From assembly GCA_043769295.1 (NCBI GenBank), contig JAYVJL010000061.1:1-64000 (forward strand): DNA of 64,000 nt, read 5' to 3'. The position numbers and the translations under genes were made by a program. Under the pieces are notes generated by a model, which was not told where the DNA came from, ran no database searches, and was given only the letters and a program-made list of their open reading frames with translations. Source of the stretch: Aalborgiella sp043769295 (lineage in GTDB: Bacteria; Pseudomonadota; Gammaproteobacteria; Burkholderiales; Burkholderiaceae_C). Positions 43,070 to 52,545 of this stretch are shown here, one piece after another (positions within the stretch are counted from its first letter, which is position 1; each line of letters begins with the position of its first letter).

Positions 43070-43939
43070 TCCGCTGTTAAGCTGAATGAAGTTTTCAACC
43101 AGTTGAAGATGCTCTGGCACATTGAGTGCTGGAGCGTGGCCACAACCGGGTATTTCAACCACCTGCAACAGGCGCTTGAGGCCTGGTCCTCTGAGCTGCA
43201 TGGCATCGGTTGTTTCGCGCAAAACCAGGTCTGATTCAACACCACGCATACACAACACGGGGATGTTGATCGCGTCGTAGTGAGGCCAGATCAAATAATC
43301 ATCCGGGTGGCTGCTGAACTGCTGCACCATGGCTGGGTCATAGTGCGGCGTCACGCGACCATCGGGCAGACGGCGCGTTGATGTTTCGGTCAAACGCCGC
43401 CACTGCGCATCGCTCAGCCAACCATAAGGTTGGTAAACCTGCCGAAAAAAAGCTTCAAGCTCCAGCAAGGTGGCAAAGGCCGGCGGGTTGCCAGCATAGG
43501 CCTTGATGCGCTCAATCGCGGCTTGCGTAGGCTGTGGTGCATTGTCATTGAGTACCAAGCTTTCGATGCGATCCTTGAGTGTCGGCTCAAAGTATCCAGC
43601 CGCGCAGACCATGCCAATGGCTCCGCCCATTGACGTTCCGACCCAGTGCAGTTTATCGATGGCCAGTTGGTCAATCAACTCACGGGCGATACCGGCATAG
43701 AAGGCGAGACAATACTCGTGTTGCGGGTCGGTGCTCCACTGACTGAGGCCACGCCCGATCATGTCCGGACAAATAACCCGGTAACCCTGCTTGCTCAGAT
43801 GTTCAGCCAGTTCATCCATGTCTCGTCCTGTACGGGCCAAACCATGCCAGGCCATGACGGTGCGCTTATGCTGCGCACCCCATTCTGTGTAATGAATCTC
43901 GCGTCCTGAACAGGTCACATAGTTGGACGTATATGGCAT
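43058..43939 (-). CDS. Alpha/beta hydrolase
   Basis: A 293-residue serine hydrolase of the alpha/beta fold. Nucleophile elbow GTSMGG near 101-106 and catalytic histidine in GCGHAPALN near 269; DMIGRGLSQWSTDP is a standard strand-4 loop. The segment WHGLARTGRDMDELA forms the oxyanion-hole HG motif. It lies 54 bp after the binding-protein gene of the second Liv cluster and is probably its last gene, suggesting hydrolysis of an imported ester or lactone. The family is too broad to name a substrate. Confidence 0.82.
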   Translation of the reverse strand: MPYTSNYVTCSGREIHYTEWGAQHKRTVMAWHGLARTGRDMDELAEHLSKQGYRVICPDMIGRGLSQWSTDPQHEYCLAFYAGIARELIDQLAIDKLHWVGTSMGGAIGMVCAAGYFEPTLKDRIESLVLNDNAPQPTQAAIERIKAYAGNPPAFATLLELEAFFRQVYQPYGWLSDAQWRRLTETSTRRLPDGRVTPHYDPAMVQQFSSHPDDYLIWPHYDAINIPVLCMRGVESDLVLRETTDAMQLRGPGLKRLLQVVEIPGCGHAPALNVPEHLQLVENFIQLNSGSNL

Positions 43940-43992
43940 TTGGCTGAACTCGCTGAAAGATAATTGGAGGTAATTAACTGGTATTGAAGCGT

Positions 43993-45132
43993 CTATTTAA
44001 GTAGCTTGCCGGTACTGCCGATGACCGTCACTTCTACATAGCGTGACCCCATTCGATTAGTAGGTGAGTAGCTGACAGTGACGCCACCCGTATCGAATTT
44101 ATCCATAGATTCCAGGGACTTGGTCACCTTGGCGCGCGTTGGGTTGGGGCCAGCGCGGCGCAGAGCCTCTACAAGTACTTTGGCTCCTAAAAATTCCTCA
44201 AAACTGGTGTAATTGACGAGCTCCTTGGGTGCGTATTTTTTCAGCAACGTCTGATATTCGCGCACCACCGCCATATTGGCTCCATAGGGATAGGGAACGA
44301 CCTGGCTGATACCCAATCCATGCACATTTTTCAAACCCGCCAGTTTGACCAATTCGGCAGGATCCACCACCGAAATGTTGTAGAGCTGTGCACGTCCACC
44401 ACTGTCACGGTAAAGTTTCACAAATGCCGCCGTCGATTTGTTGACGGAAATCATGATGATGGCCTGTGCGTCAGATGCCTTGATCAACTTGACGGCCTCT
44501 TCCACCTTGTCGGTATTGCGCTCATAACCAGCGGCTACCGCCAGCTTTAGACGGCGCTTTTCGAGGGCGGTCATGACGCCATGCAGCCCCGCTTTGCCAA
44601 AACCATCATCCTGATACATGACAGCGATACGATCCATGCCCAAGGTTGTCACCTGCTGGACCATGTGCTCGGTCTCGTCGGCATAACCAGCACGCACATG
44701 AAATATCCAGGGATTAAAAGGATTACGCAATGACTCACCGCCCGTATACGGGGCCACCAGCGCAGCACCTCCGGCTTCCAGCACACCATCAGTGAGCAAT
44801 TGCGTCACATTCGCCGTACCCGCAAAACCAAACAAGGCCACGACTTCAGGCTGAGCCAACATGTCACGCGTGAGGCGGACGGTTTCAGCGACTTTATAGC
44901 CATCATCGGCCACCACATGCCGGATTTTTGCACCATGAATACCACCTTGCGCATTGATGGCATCGAAGTAGATTTGTCCACCCACGACCATCTGATGACC
45001 CGTACTGGCCAGCACACCAGACAGCGGTGCGACTTGACCAATCACCAACTCTGCAGCGCCAACCAGTCCGCTCAAACTACACAGCATCAACGCCAACACC
45101 CTCTGTCGACCCCATATTGAACATGCTTTCAT
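43993..45132 (-). CDS. LivJ-type periplasmic binding protein (second Liv cluster)
   Basis: A 379-residue binding protein of the Peripla_BP_6 family. A signal peptide ends near VGA-AELVIGQVAPLSG; the body has the characteristic YFDAINAQGGIHGAKI. It is the second binding protein of the cluster (the other is at 49651) and lies downstream of the permeases. Family members bind branched-chain amino acids, amides, urea or aromatic acids; the ligand is open. Confidence 0.85.
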   Translation of the reverse strand: MKACSIWGRQRVLALMLCSLSGLVGAAELVIGQVAPLSGVLASTGHQMVVGGQIYFDAINAQGGIHGAKIRHVVADDGYKVAETVRLTRDMLAQPEVVALFGFAGTANVTQLLTDGVLEAGGAALVAPYTGGESLRNPFNPWIFHVRAGYADETEHMVQQVTTLGMDRIAVMYQDDGFGKAGLHGVMTALEKRRLKLAVAAGYERNTDKVEEAVKLIKASDAQAIIMISVNKSTAAFVKLYRDSGGRAQLYNISVVDPAELVKLAGLKNVHGLGISQVVPYPYGANMAVVREYQTLLKKYAPKELVNYTSFEEFLGAKVLVEALRRAGPNPTRAKVTKSLESMDKFDTGGVTVSYSPTNRMGSRYVEVTVIGSTGKLLK

Positions 45133-45175
45133 GATTTGTTCCCGGTTTTTTGGCCTGTTTCAGGCTTTACTTAAT

Positions 45176-46249
45176 TTATTTAAATTCCTTGTCTCGCATG
45201 GCCCTCAGTCGTCCCACGACGCCAGTGGGAAAGTAATAAACAGAGAGTACGAATAGCACACCCAGCCAGAGCAACCAGCGATCAGGTGAGAGTAAAGCGG
45301 ACAGCCATGGCCATGCGCTTGCCGCTTCACTCCCCAACCGCAACAGATCCTGGAGATAACTTTGTGCCACCAAAAAGAGTGCCGCACCAATAGCTGCACC
45401 ATATATAGTGCCCATGCCCCCAATCACCACGATCAGAAGAACATCCATCATGATCTCGAAAGACAAGGAGGTATCTGGCCCGTTGTAACGCAGCCAGAGT
45501 GCCAGCATGGCTCCTGCCAAGCAGGCAAATAATGCAGATAAGATGCTGGAGGTTGTGCGATAAACCACCACTCGATAGCCGATAGCTTCCGCCCGAAATT
45601 CATTCTCACGAATCGCCTGTAGAACGCGGCCAAAGGGTGAATTCACAATACGCAGTAAAGCCAGCAACAGTACCAACGCCGTCACAAACAACAAGTAGTA
45701 ACACAACAGTCGTCCATCCAGCATGACACCCAGAAAGGGTTCCTCTCGAAATTCAAAACTGGAGGATAAGACCTCTGGCAGCTTGAAGGTCAGACCATCT
45801 TCCCCTCCCGTGATGTCCGACAGTTGCGACGCCAATGTCAAAAAAGCGGAAGCCACTGCCAGTGTGATCATTGCAAAAAATATGGCTCGCACTCTTAACG
45901 AAAACAACCCCACCAGCAACGCCAATAAAAAGGAAATCACCAGCGATGAAACCAAACCCACAGCCATCGCCCCCCACGTTGGTCCCATGCGTGTGGTGGC
46001 GACAGCAATGCCATAAGCACCAATGCCGAAAAACATGGTGTGCGCAAAACTGACGATGCCCGTGTAACCAAGCAATAGGTCAAAACTGGCCACCAGTACG
46101 ATGAACACCAGCACTTTGGCAGCCACATTCAAGGCCTTGACGCCAGGGAAAATAAAGGGAGCACCCGCCAATGCAATCAGCAGAACGACCAACATGATCG
46201 ACAGCACGCGACTGCGGGGAAAATCATTAGACAGCAACCTTGTCAACAT
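45176..46249 (-). CDS. LivM-type ABC permease (second Liv cluster)
   Basis: A 357-residue permease with about ten membrane segments. The family motif FDLLLGYTGIVSFAHTMFFGIGAYG is near 55-80, and the ATPase-contact loop is ALRIVNSPFGRVLQAIRENEFRA near 210. It follows the LivH-type gene by 24 bp. Confidence 0.9.
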   Translation of the reverse strand: MLTRLLSNDFPRSRVLSIMLVVLLIALAGAPFIFPGVKALNVAAKVLVFIVLVASFDLLLGYTGIVSFAHTMFFGIGAYGIAVATTRMGPTWGAMAVGLVSSLVISFLLALLVGLFSLRVRAIFFAMITLAVASAFLTLASQLSDITGGEDGLTFKLPEVLSSSFEFREEPFLGVMLDGRLLCYYLLFVTALVLLLALLRIVNSPFGRVLQAIRENEFRAEAIGYRVVVYRTTSSILSALFACLAGAMLALWLRYNGPDTSLSFEIMMDVLLIVVIGGMGTIYGAAIGAALFLVAQSYLQDLLRLGSEAASAWPWLSALLSPDRWLLWLGVLFVLSVYYFPTGVVGRLRAMRDKEFK

Positions 46250-46273
46250 ATATCAAACCTTGTTAGGTAGGGG

Positions 46274-47269
46274 CTATCGGTTCGCCACGGGGTAAACACC
46301 CTGTGGTCGCCATAGCAAAATAGCCACCATGAGCGCGATGTTGGAGAACAACGCGACCTTGGGAACCAAAAATCCGGTGTAATTGGCCATCAATCCCACC
46401 AGTAGTGCGCCGATCAAAGCACCCCCGGTAGAACCTAAACCTCCAATGATGATCACGATAAAGATCAACACATTGACCTGTGCGCCAAGTTGCGGTGTGA
46501 CGTTTTGTTGGTAAAGCCCCCACATCACACCGCCCAGACCTGCCAATGCGCTACCCACCACAAACACACCAATAAACAGGCGCTTGATGCGATAGCCGAG
46601 CGATTCAACCATCTCACGATCTTGCACACCAGCGCGGATGAGCAAACCAATCTTGGTGCGGCTCAAGGTCCAAGCCAGAACGGCAAACACGAGAAAACCA
46701 ACCAACACAGCCAAAAGTCGATACCTCTCTATCGCTGCGTCACCCAACAACAGTGACCCCCGCAGACCTTCGGGAAGCGGCAGTGCAATTTGCTGTGGAC
46801 CCCAAATCACTTTGATGAGTTCCTCTCCAATGATCATGCCGCCCATGGTGATCAAGATTTGTTTGAGATGCTGACCATAAACGGGCCGCACAATAAAACG
46901 CTCAAACGCCAGACCAACAGTACCCGCGACCAACATGGCCACAAGCATCGCCACAAATACCGCCGTGAGATTACGTACCAGGTCCTGCGAACCGGTCCAG
47001 TCGCCCATCAGGCCAAACACGGTTGTAGCCATAAAAGCACCCAACGCGATAAAGACACCATGACCGAAGTTGAGCACATCCATCAGCCCAAAAACCAGTG
47101 TTAGGCCGGAGGCGATGATGAAGATGATCATGCCCATGGCCAGACCCGCCACCGTCAATGTCAACCAAGTCGATACCGAGCCTATGAAGGGCAAGACCAG
47201 CAACGCCAGCAGCGGCGCCAGCATTAAGGGTTTCCAGTCAAAGTCCAGTTGTTTCAAAGCCTGTTTCAT
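46274..47269 (-). CDS. LivH-type ABC permease (second Liv cluster)
   Basis: A 331-residue permease with LTLVFGLMDVLNFGHGVFIALGAF, a LivH hallmark, and the coupling loop RAGVQDREMVESLGYRIKRL. The N-terminus carries about 25 extra residues before the first usual helix. Its start overlaps the stop of the LivF-type ATPase gene by four bases. Confidence 0.9.
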   Translation of the reverse strand: MKQALKQLDFDWKPLMLAPLLALLVLPFIGSVSTWLTLTVAGLAMGMIIFIIASGLTLVFGLMDVLNFGHGVFIALGAFMATTVFGLMGDWTGSQDLVRNLTAVFVAMLVAMLVAGTVGLAFERFIVRPVYGQHLKQILITMGGMIIGEELIKVIWGPQQIALPLPEGLRGSLLLGDAAIERYRLLAVLVGFLVFAVLAWTLSRTKIGLLIRAGVQDREMVESLGYRIKRLFIGVFVVGSALAGLGGVMWGLYQQNVTPQLGAQVNVLIFIVIIIGGLGSTGGALIGALLVGLMANYTGFLVPKVALFSNIALMVAILLWRPQGVYPVANR

Positions 47270-47991
47270 ATTGCCAACCCCAGCAGCGACTGCTGCAATT
47301 CTTCATCTTCAGCCAACGCGTGCATCGACCCCGCATGCACGACGCGCCCGTTGTCCATCACGGCCACTTGGTCACCCAGACGTTTTGCAAAATTGATGTT
47401 TTGCTCCACCAGCAAAATAGTGGTGCCAGTCGCCTTGAGCTGGGCAAACGCGTCGATCATGTTGTTGATGATGGCGGGTGCCAAGCCCTTGCTGGGTTCG
47501 TCAACAATGAGCAAATCACGGGGCTCTACAATGGCGCGTGCGACCGCCAGCATTTGCTTTTGTCCGCCAGAGAGCTTGCCTGCCGGATGATTCCAGAATT
47601 TCTCCACGGCAGGAAAGAGTGAAAATATCCACCTCAATCGAGCTTCGTCTATCTGGCTGGCGCGCTTGGCCTGACGCGCAGCGAGCAACATGTTTTCTTT
47701 GACGGTAAGATCAGAAAATATGCCCATATTCTCGGGGACATAGGCGATGTTCAAACCAGCGATCTCCGGCGTACTCAAAGCAGTGATGTCTTGCTCGCCA
47801 AATGTCACCCGCCCTTGGCTGGCATGCCACAAGCCCATAATGGTGCGTAATGTGGTCGTTTTTCCTGCACCATTGCGCCCCAACAGCATGGTAAGCTGAC
47901 CCTGTGCCACAGCGAGGTCTACGCCATGCAGGATGTGATATGCCCCTATATGTGTATGGACATCCGACAGCGTTAGAAGGTTAGCACTCAT
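47266..47991 (-). CDS. LivF-type ABC ATPase (second Liv cluster)
   Basis: A 241-residue ATPase. Walker A GRNGAGKTT is near 34-42, signature LSGGQKQML near 138, Walker B LLIVDEPSKGLAP next. It overlaps the LivG-type gene by four bases and the LivH-type gene by four bases, so the three are translationally coupled. Confidence 0.92.
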   Translation of the reverse strand: MSANLLTLSDVHTHIGAYHILHGVDLAVAQGQLTMLLGRNGAGKTTTLRTIMGLWHASQGRVTFGEQDITALSTPEIAGLNIAYVPENMGIFSDLTVKENMLLAARQAKRASQIDEARLRWIFSLFPAVEKFWNHPAGKLSGGQKQMLAVARAIVEPRDLLIVDEPSKGLAPAIINNMIDAFAQLKATGTTILLVEQNINFAKRLGDQVAVMDNGRVVHAGSMHALAEDEELQQSLLGLAI

Positions 47992-48770
47992 GCAAACTCC
48001 TTCGTTGGTGCAGGTGCCACACCCAAATAGGCTTCTTGCACAATCGGAGAAGCAATTACTGTTGCCGGATCACCATCTGCCACCAGCGAACCATTATGCA
48101 AAACAATGATGCGGTCGGCCAGTTCCCGCACCACATCCATTTTGTGTTCGACCAATAAAATTGTTTTACGCTTGTCTTCCTTGAGCTTTCGAATCAAGTC
48201 CAAGATAACCGGTGCTTCATCGGCACTCATGCCCGCTGTGGGCTCATCAAACATGAACACCAACGGATCCAAAGCCATCAACAACGCAACCTCAAGCTTG
48301 CGTTGATCACCATGCGGCAAACTGGCCACAGGCGTAGCCTGTTTGTCAGTCATCGCGACATTTTCCAAGATTTCATGCGCTCGCGCCGTGAGGCCAGCAT
48401 GGTCGCTCCAGATGCTCCACAGATTCAGGCCGCGCTTGTGCGGGCCTTCGCGGGCAGCTTGTACCGCTAGTCGCACATTTTCCAGAACAGTGAGGTTAGG
48501 GAACAAATTGGTCAGCTGAAATGCGCGTCCTAAACCAGCACGCGTACGCTCTGACACTGGCAACCCGGACAAATCGCGGCCATTTAAATGCACCGTTCCG
48601 GCCGTCGCCCTGAGCTGCCCTGAGATGAGGTTGAAATAGGTTGTTTTCCCAGCTCCGTTCGGGCCAACGATCGCCGTCAACGTGCCTGATTCAAAACTAC
48701 AGCTAACATTGTTGACCGCCACATGACCACCGAAACGGATAGTCAAATCACGGGTTGTGAGCAAACTCAT
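47988..48770 (-). CDS. LivG-type ABC ATPase (second Liv cluster)
   Basis: A 260-residue ATPase beginning MSLLTTRDLTIRFGGHVAV. Walker A GPNGAGKTT is near 38-46, the LivG-specific long insert (LTNLFPNLTVLENVRLA) follows, Walker B VFMFDEPTAGMS later. The frame is open further upstream to 48965, which is only overlap with the decayed phaZ; the start at 48770 matches the family. It lies 16 bp after the phaZ remnant. Confidence 0.91.
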   Translation of the reverse strand: MSLLTTRDLTIRFGGHVAVNNVSCSFESGTLTAIVGPNGAGKTTYFNLISGQLRATAGTVHLNGRDLSGLPVSERTRAGLGRAFQLTNLFPNLTVLENVRLAVQAAREGPHKRGLNLWSIWSDHAGLTARAHEILENVAMTDKQATPVASLPHGDQRKLEVALLMALDPLVFMFDEPTAGMSADEAPVILDLIRKLKEDKRKTILLVEHKMDVVRELADRIIVLHNGSLVADGDPATVIASPIVQEAYLGVAPAPTKEFA

Positions 48771-48786
48771 AAAGCAAGATTCTTTC

Positions 48787-49565
48787 TCATGGACAAGTTT
48801 TGACAATATAGTAGCCAGGGGCTGTTCCACTAGTGAGTTGATCCACCATCGCCTTGAGTGCAGCCATTTGCGGCCCTGATTTTTTTGCATAGTTGGCACT
48901 GTCATAGCCCCACCAATCCCAGCAACTATTGGTTGCTGCCAGGCTGGTCTGGGGATAAAGAACAACCATATTGTTGGTATCGGTCCAACGGTTATAGCCC
49001 GTGTTGCGCGGATTTAATGGACCATAAACGTGCTTGAGAATCTCGCCGGCAAGATCGTAGTTGCAGTCATTGATGTAGGGCGCACCCTTCACAGAGCAAT
49101 TGCTGCCATAGTCTTCTGTCACCATGGCATGTTCGCTGGCCAGATCCTTCTTGTATGCAATATTCGCAATCGGCATATAGCTTTGATAGTAGGTCTTGAG
49201 ATCATCCATGACCGGCGTTTTAATCACACTGTCCAACGTTCCCGAGAAAAGATAAACCCTGGACCCATTCAGGTTAGATGTTGCGTCAATCAAACCACTC
49301 GTGGCCCAACTATGGGTTGTGGTCACCAAGTTGCTGACGGGGATACTGGTGCTGCGCTTCATGCAGCGCCCTTCTTAAATGTAGAAGAATAGGCTACATG
49401 GAGTTGAACCGCCATATAACCGCCAGATGAGAGGCCCGACAAACTGGTTTGTGATTTGTCCATCACCAATTGCGGCAGTGGTACCGCCAGCGCGGTTACC
49501 GATACCATTGAGGCCATCAAAACAGCGACTGCGTTGCGTCTTCTCATAAACAAAGTCACCGCCAT
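48787..49565 (-). pseudogene. phaZ: PHB depolymerase remnant (two internal deletions, frameshifted)
   Basis: Two frames together resemble an extracellular/periplasmic poly(3-hydroxybutyrate) depolymerase. The first (49359-49565) has a signal-like start, then LSGLSSGGYMAVQLHVAYS with the lipase-box serine, and stops after FKKGAA. The second (48787-49362) resumes out of frame with STSIPVSNLVTTTHSWATSG and runs to YYIVKTCP. Compared with the family as I know it, about 20 residues are missing at the frame change, and roughly 60 residues, including the oxyanion-hole region, are missing between GPLNPRN and TGYNRWTD. The gene cannot make a normal enzyme. It sits in the Liv cluster between the first binding protein and livG. 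Confidence 0.75.
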
Positions 49566-49650
49566 CGTATTTTTCCTATCATTCTTGGGACAAAAAGATG
49601 CCCTCGCCCCTCATGTTTGAGGGGCTTGATTCTTCGCAGAAAGGCCAGGG

Positions 49651-50853
49651 TTAGCGTTTGTTACGGATAGGGATATTCATCTCTTCCGCTTTGATTTCAT
49701 GTACAAGCTCAGGCACACCCCAAGCAAATGCCGGGTCCACCTTGATCTTGAAATGGTACATGCTTTGCATGGCTTGATGGTCTTCCTTGCGGAACGTCAT
49801 CTTGCCTTTTGGCGTGTCAAAGCTCATGCCTTCCATCGTTTTGATCAAGGTATTTGCGGAGGCATCTCCATTGGATTTTTTCAGCGCAGTCACAACGGCC
49901 ATCGCGGCGGAGAAACCGCCTGCCGTAAAGAAATCGGGTGGCGATTTAAACTGTTTGTAATGCTGAGCAACCATGGCCTCATTGACTGGGTTTTTCGGCA
50001 TTCCGAAATAATAATAGGCGGCACCTTCCATACCTGGAAACTGCTTATAGGCCGTCATCGCTGGCAAAATATTGCCACCAGTCGCGATTTCGATGTTGTA
50101 GCGCTTCAAGTCCATATCAGCAATTTTGAACGGATTCCCGCCAGCCCAAATGATGAAGATGACCTTTCGACCCGGTTGATCCTTGAGTTTATCTATCAAG
50201 CGCTGAGCCCCTGCCGTGAAATCAGTGGTTGCCGGCGGTAAAAACTCCTCATGAACCAACTTGGCTTTTTTGATGGCCTCCCTGAAGGCTTTGACCCCAT
50301 CACGTCCAAAAGCTGAATCTTGCGCCAGGGTGGCAATCGTAACGCCCGCTTTGTCAAGCGCCACGGCATTGGCAATGGCGTCTTGTGAGCTATTACGACC
50401 TGTGCGGAAAATGTATTTATTCCACTTATCGCCCGTGATTGAATCAGCCACAGCGGGCTCTACCAACAGGATTTTTTTGTACTCTTCAGCAACTGGCAAC
50501 ATGGCCAGCGCAACAGGTGAGGCCGTCGGACCCACAGCCAAGTCCACTTTATCATCACCGTAGGCAGCGGCTAGCAGGCTCTTACCCAAATCGGGTTTGC
50601 CTTGGTCATCTTTTTCAATCACGATCAACTTTTTACCGGCCACCACCATGGTGCCGCCCGTGGCGTAATCCAAACCCATCAGAAAACCAGTAGCAGTTTG
50701 TTTACCGTACGCCTCCAAGGGACCCGTCTTGCTATAAATATGGGCAATCTTGATTTGTTTATCTTGACTGTACGCCAGCGGCGTGGCCAGCGCGCTGGCT
50801 AGTGCTGCAACAACAATAAACGAGGCGCGAGCGACCAAAGTACGACGATGCAT
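49651..50853 (-). CDS. LivJ-type periplasmic binding protein, first gene of sigma-54 cluster
   Basis: A 400-residue Peripla_BP_6 binding protein. Residues 1-29 are a signal peptide (..ALASALATPLAYS), followed by QDKQIKIAHIYSKTGPLEAYGKQ. This subtype (with DYATGGTMVVAGKKL and TYNIEI-like loops) belongs to the amide/aromatic/branched-chain binding group and not to the classic leucine binders. AGGAGA precedes the ATG. A strong -24/-12 promoter lies 37-52 bp upstream, so the gene heads the sigma-54-dependent operon. Confidence 0.88.
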   Translation of the reverse strand: MHRRTLVARASFIVVAALASALATPLAYSQDKQIKIAHIYSKTGPLEAYGKQTATGFLMGLDYATGGTMVVAGKKLIVIEKDDQGKPDLGKSLLAAAYGDDKVDLAVGPTASPVALAMLPVAEEYKKILLVEPAVADSITGDKWNKYIFRTGRNSSQDAIANAVALDKAGVTIATLAQDSAFGRDGVKAFREAIKKAKLVHEEFLPPATTDFTAGAQRLIDKLKDQPGRKVIFIIWAGGNPFKIADMDLKRYNIEIATGGNILPAMTAYKQFPGMEGAAYYYFGMPKNPVNEAMVAQHYKQFKSPPDFFTAGGFSAAMAVVTALKKSNGDASANTLIKTMEGMSFDTPKGKMTFRKEDHQAMQSMYHFKIKVDPAFAWGVPELVHEIKAEEMNIPIRNKR

Positions 50854-50889
50854 ATGTGTCTCCTATTATGATAATTAACAGACAAGACA

Positions 50890-50905
50890 TGCATCAAACA
50901 TGCCA
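50890..50905 (-). promoter_or_regulatory. Sigma-54 (-24/-12) promoter
   Basis: On the minus strand TGGCATG-TTTG-ATGCA matches the RpoN consensus TGGCAYG-N4-TTGCW at all but one position with exact spacing between the GG and GC doublets. It faces the binding-protein gene at 50853. Confidence 0.8.
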
Positions 50906-50954
50906 CATTGCAACCTATTGATTTTATTAAAATAAATTCTTTTAAATTTAAATT

Positions 50955-50996
50955 TGTATGATATGCATACATAAATAATGTCTATTTATTAGACAT
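50955..50996. promoter_or_regulatory. Two inverted repeats, likely activator binding sites
   Basis: TGTATG-N5-CATACA (50955-50971) and ATGTCTA-N5-TAGACAT (50978-50996) lie 50-105 bp upstream of the sigma-54 promoter and directly beside the 3' end of the activator gene. They suit upstream activating sequences for the NtrC-type protein. Confidence 0.5.
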
Positions 50997-51006
50997 ATGT
51001 ATTTTA

Positions 51007-52515
51007 TTAATGCATTTTTTGAAGGCGATCGTACAACATGGCACGCGAAATTCCTAGCATTTTTGCAGCGACGACCTTGTTGCCTTTGGCCGTATTCATG
51101 GCTGCGGCAATCGCTTGACACTCCAATTCGGCCACCTGCTCAGCCAAAGGACGTATGTCTGAACTCCCCAACTGCAGTGATAAGGCGGCATTGGTCGACG
51201 TGGAGACTGGCGTCACTTGCGCAATCCCTGATTCATGTAAAACTGCTTCTACGTGCGACGGAAATATCTGATTCGAATCGCTACGCATGGCGGCTTGCTC
51301 TAGAACATTGCGCAGTTCTCGAATATTGCCACGCCAAACTTGGGCGGATAGCAGCGTCAGCGCACCGGCACTGAGCTCGGGAGGCTGCGCATCACTGCGT
51401 AAAGCCATGTCCTCGCCCAACAACTCCACCAAAGCAGGAATATCTTCACGTCGTTCGCGTAGCGGAGGCACACGAATCGGAAGCACATTTAGTCGATAAA
51501 ACAAATCTTCGCGAAAACTGCCATCACGCACCAGCTGACCAAGATCACGCGACGTAGCCGCAATCACGCGTGCATCAAAAGGGATGAGCTTGTTCGAACC
51601 CAGTGGCTCAATCTCGCCTTCTTGCAGTGCTCGCAACAACTTGGCCTGCAAGGCAAGAGGCATGTCGCCAATTTCGTCAAGAAAAAGGGTGCCGCCATCG
51701 GCGAGTTTGAATTTGCCATCGCGCCCCTTACGGTCTGCACCGGTATACGCACCGGGGGCGACACCAAAAAACTCCGCCTCCAACAAAGTATCCGGCACAG
51801 CGGCAATATTCAAACTGATAAATGGCCCATTCGCACGCCCAGATGAAGCGTGAATCGCATGGGCCAAAAGCTCTTTGCCTGTACCCGTTTCGCCAAGGAG
51901 TAAAACAGGACTGGAGGTTTGCGCGGCGCGGCGCGCTTGCCGCTTGACCTCTACCGCCGCCGGACTGGCCCCTACAAAACTGGCAAAAGTGTATCTGGAC
52001 TGGCGTTGCCCGTTTCGTTGGCTGATGCGCTGGCTATTGCGCTGACTATTGCGCTGACTGGCTAGTTCGCGCCTGGCATCGTCCAAGTCGCGCTGCAACA
52101 ACGCGAACTTGCCCACCAAAGGCTGCAGACTAGTTTCAGCATGATCAAACAGTACGATACCCAGGACGCCAATGACCTCGCCATGGTTATCCCGCAAAGG
52201 AACACGACTGACGACGAAAGTGCCAGCCCGGTTGGTCAACAAGTCAATCAGAATCGGTTTGCCTGTTTCCAACACATGATGCATCTGCGTGTTTTGCACA
52301 ACGCTGGCCACCGGGTGTCCAACAAAATCCTCAACCCGCTCAAAACCCAGGGCGGGCAAAAATCGTTTGTATTGGTCATTGACCCAGACCACGCGCGCCT
52401 GCCGATCCACCAGCATCATGCCCTCGCTGGCATTGGCAAACAGATCAAACATGGACCGCGCGGCCAGCTCTAAAATACTTTGCGCATCTCGAGGCAATGA
52501 ATCAGTCTTTTCCAT
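51007..52515 (-). CDS. Sigma-54-dependent activator with PAS sensor
   Basis: A 502-residue NtrC-family activator. A PAS domain (about 20-135, FANASEGMMLVDRQARVVWV) replaces the receiver domain. A linker of SQRN repeats (about 151-172, from a 12-bp tandem repeat) follows. The AAA+ domain has Walker A GETGTGKE near 208, GAYTGAD near 255 (the sigma-54 contact loop, with Tyr in place of Phe as in many members), and Walker B LFLDEIGD. The C-terminal Fis-type helix-turn-helix is NKVVAAKMLGISRAMLYDRL. It lies upstream of the cluster it probably switches on. Confidence 0.92.
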   Translation of the reverse strand: MEKTDSLPRDAQSILELAARSMFDLFANASEGMMLVDRQARVVWVNDQYKRFLPALGFERVEDFVGHPVASVVQNTQMHHVLETGKPILIDLLTNRAGTFVVSRVPLRDNHGEVIGVLGIVLFDHAETSLQPLVGKFALLQRDLDDARRELASQRNSQRNSQRISQRNGQRQSRYTFASFVGASPAAVEVKRQARRAAQTSSPVLLLGETGTGKELLAHAIHASSGRANGPFISLNIAAVPDTLLEAEFFGVAPGAYTGADRKGRDGKFKLADGGTLFLDEIGDMPLALQAKLLRALQEGEIEPLGSNKLIPFDARVIAATSRDLGQLVRDGSFREDLFYRLNVLPIRVPPLRERREDIPALVELLGEDMALRSDAQPPELSAGALTLLSAQVWRGNIRELRNVLEQAAMRSDSNQIFPSHVEAVLHESGIAQVTPVSTSTNAALSLQLGSSDIRPLAEQVAELECQAIAAAMNTAKGNKVVAAKMLGISRAMLYDRLQKMH

Positions 52516-52545
52516 GGTTGGATGTTACTGCAGTAGCCATGCACC

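Noticed and set aside
48771..48965. Longer LivG with 65 extra N-terminal residues
   Set aside because: The extension is out-of-frame DNA of the decayed phaZ gene; LivG proteins start at MSLL-type positions.
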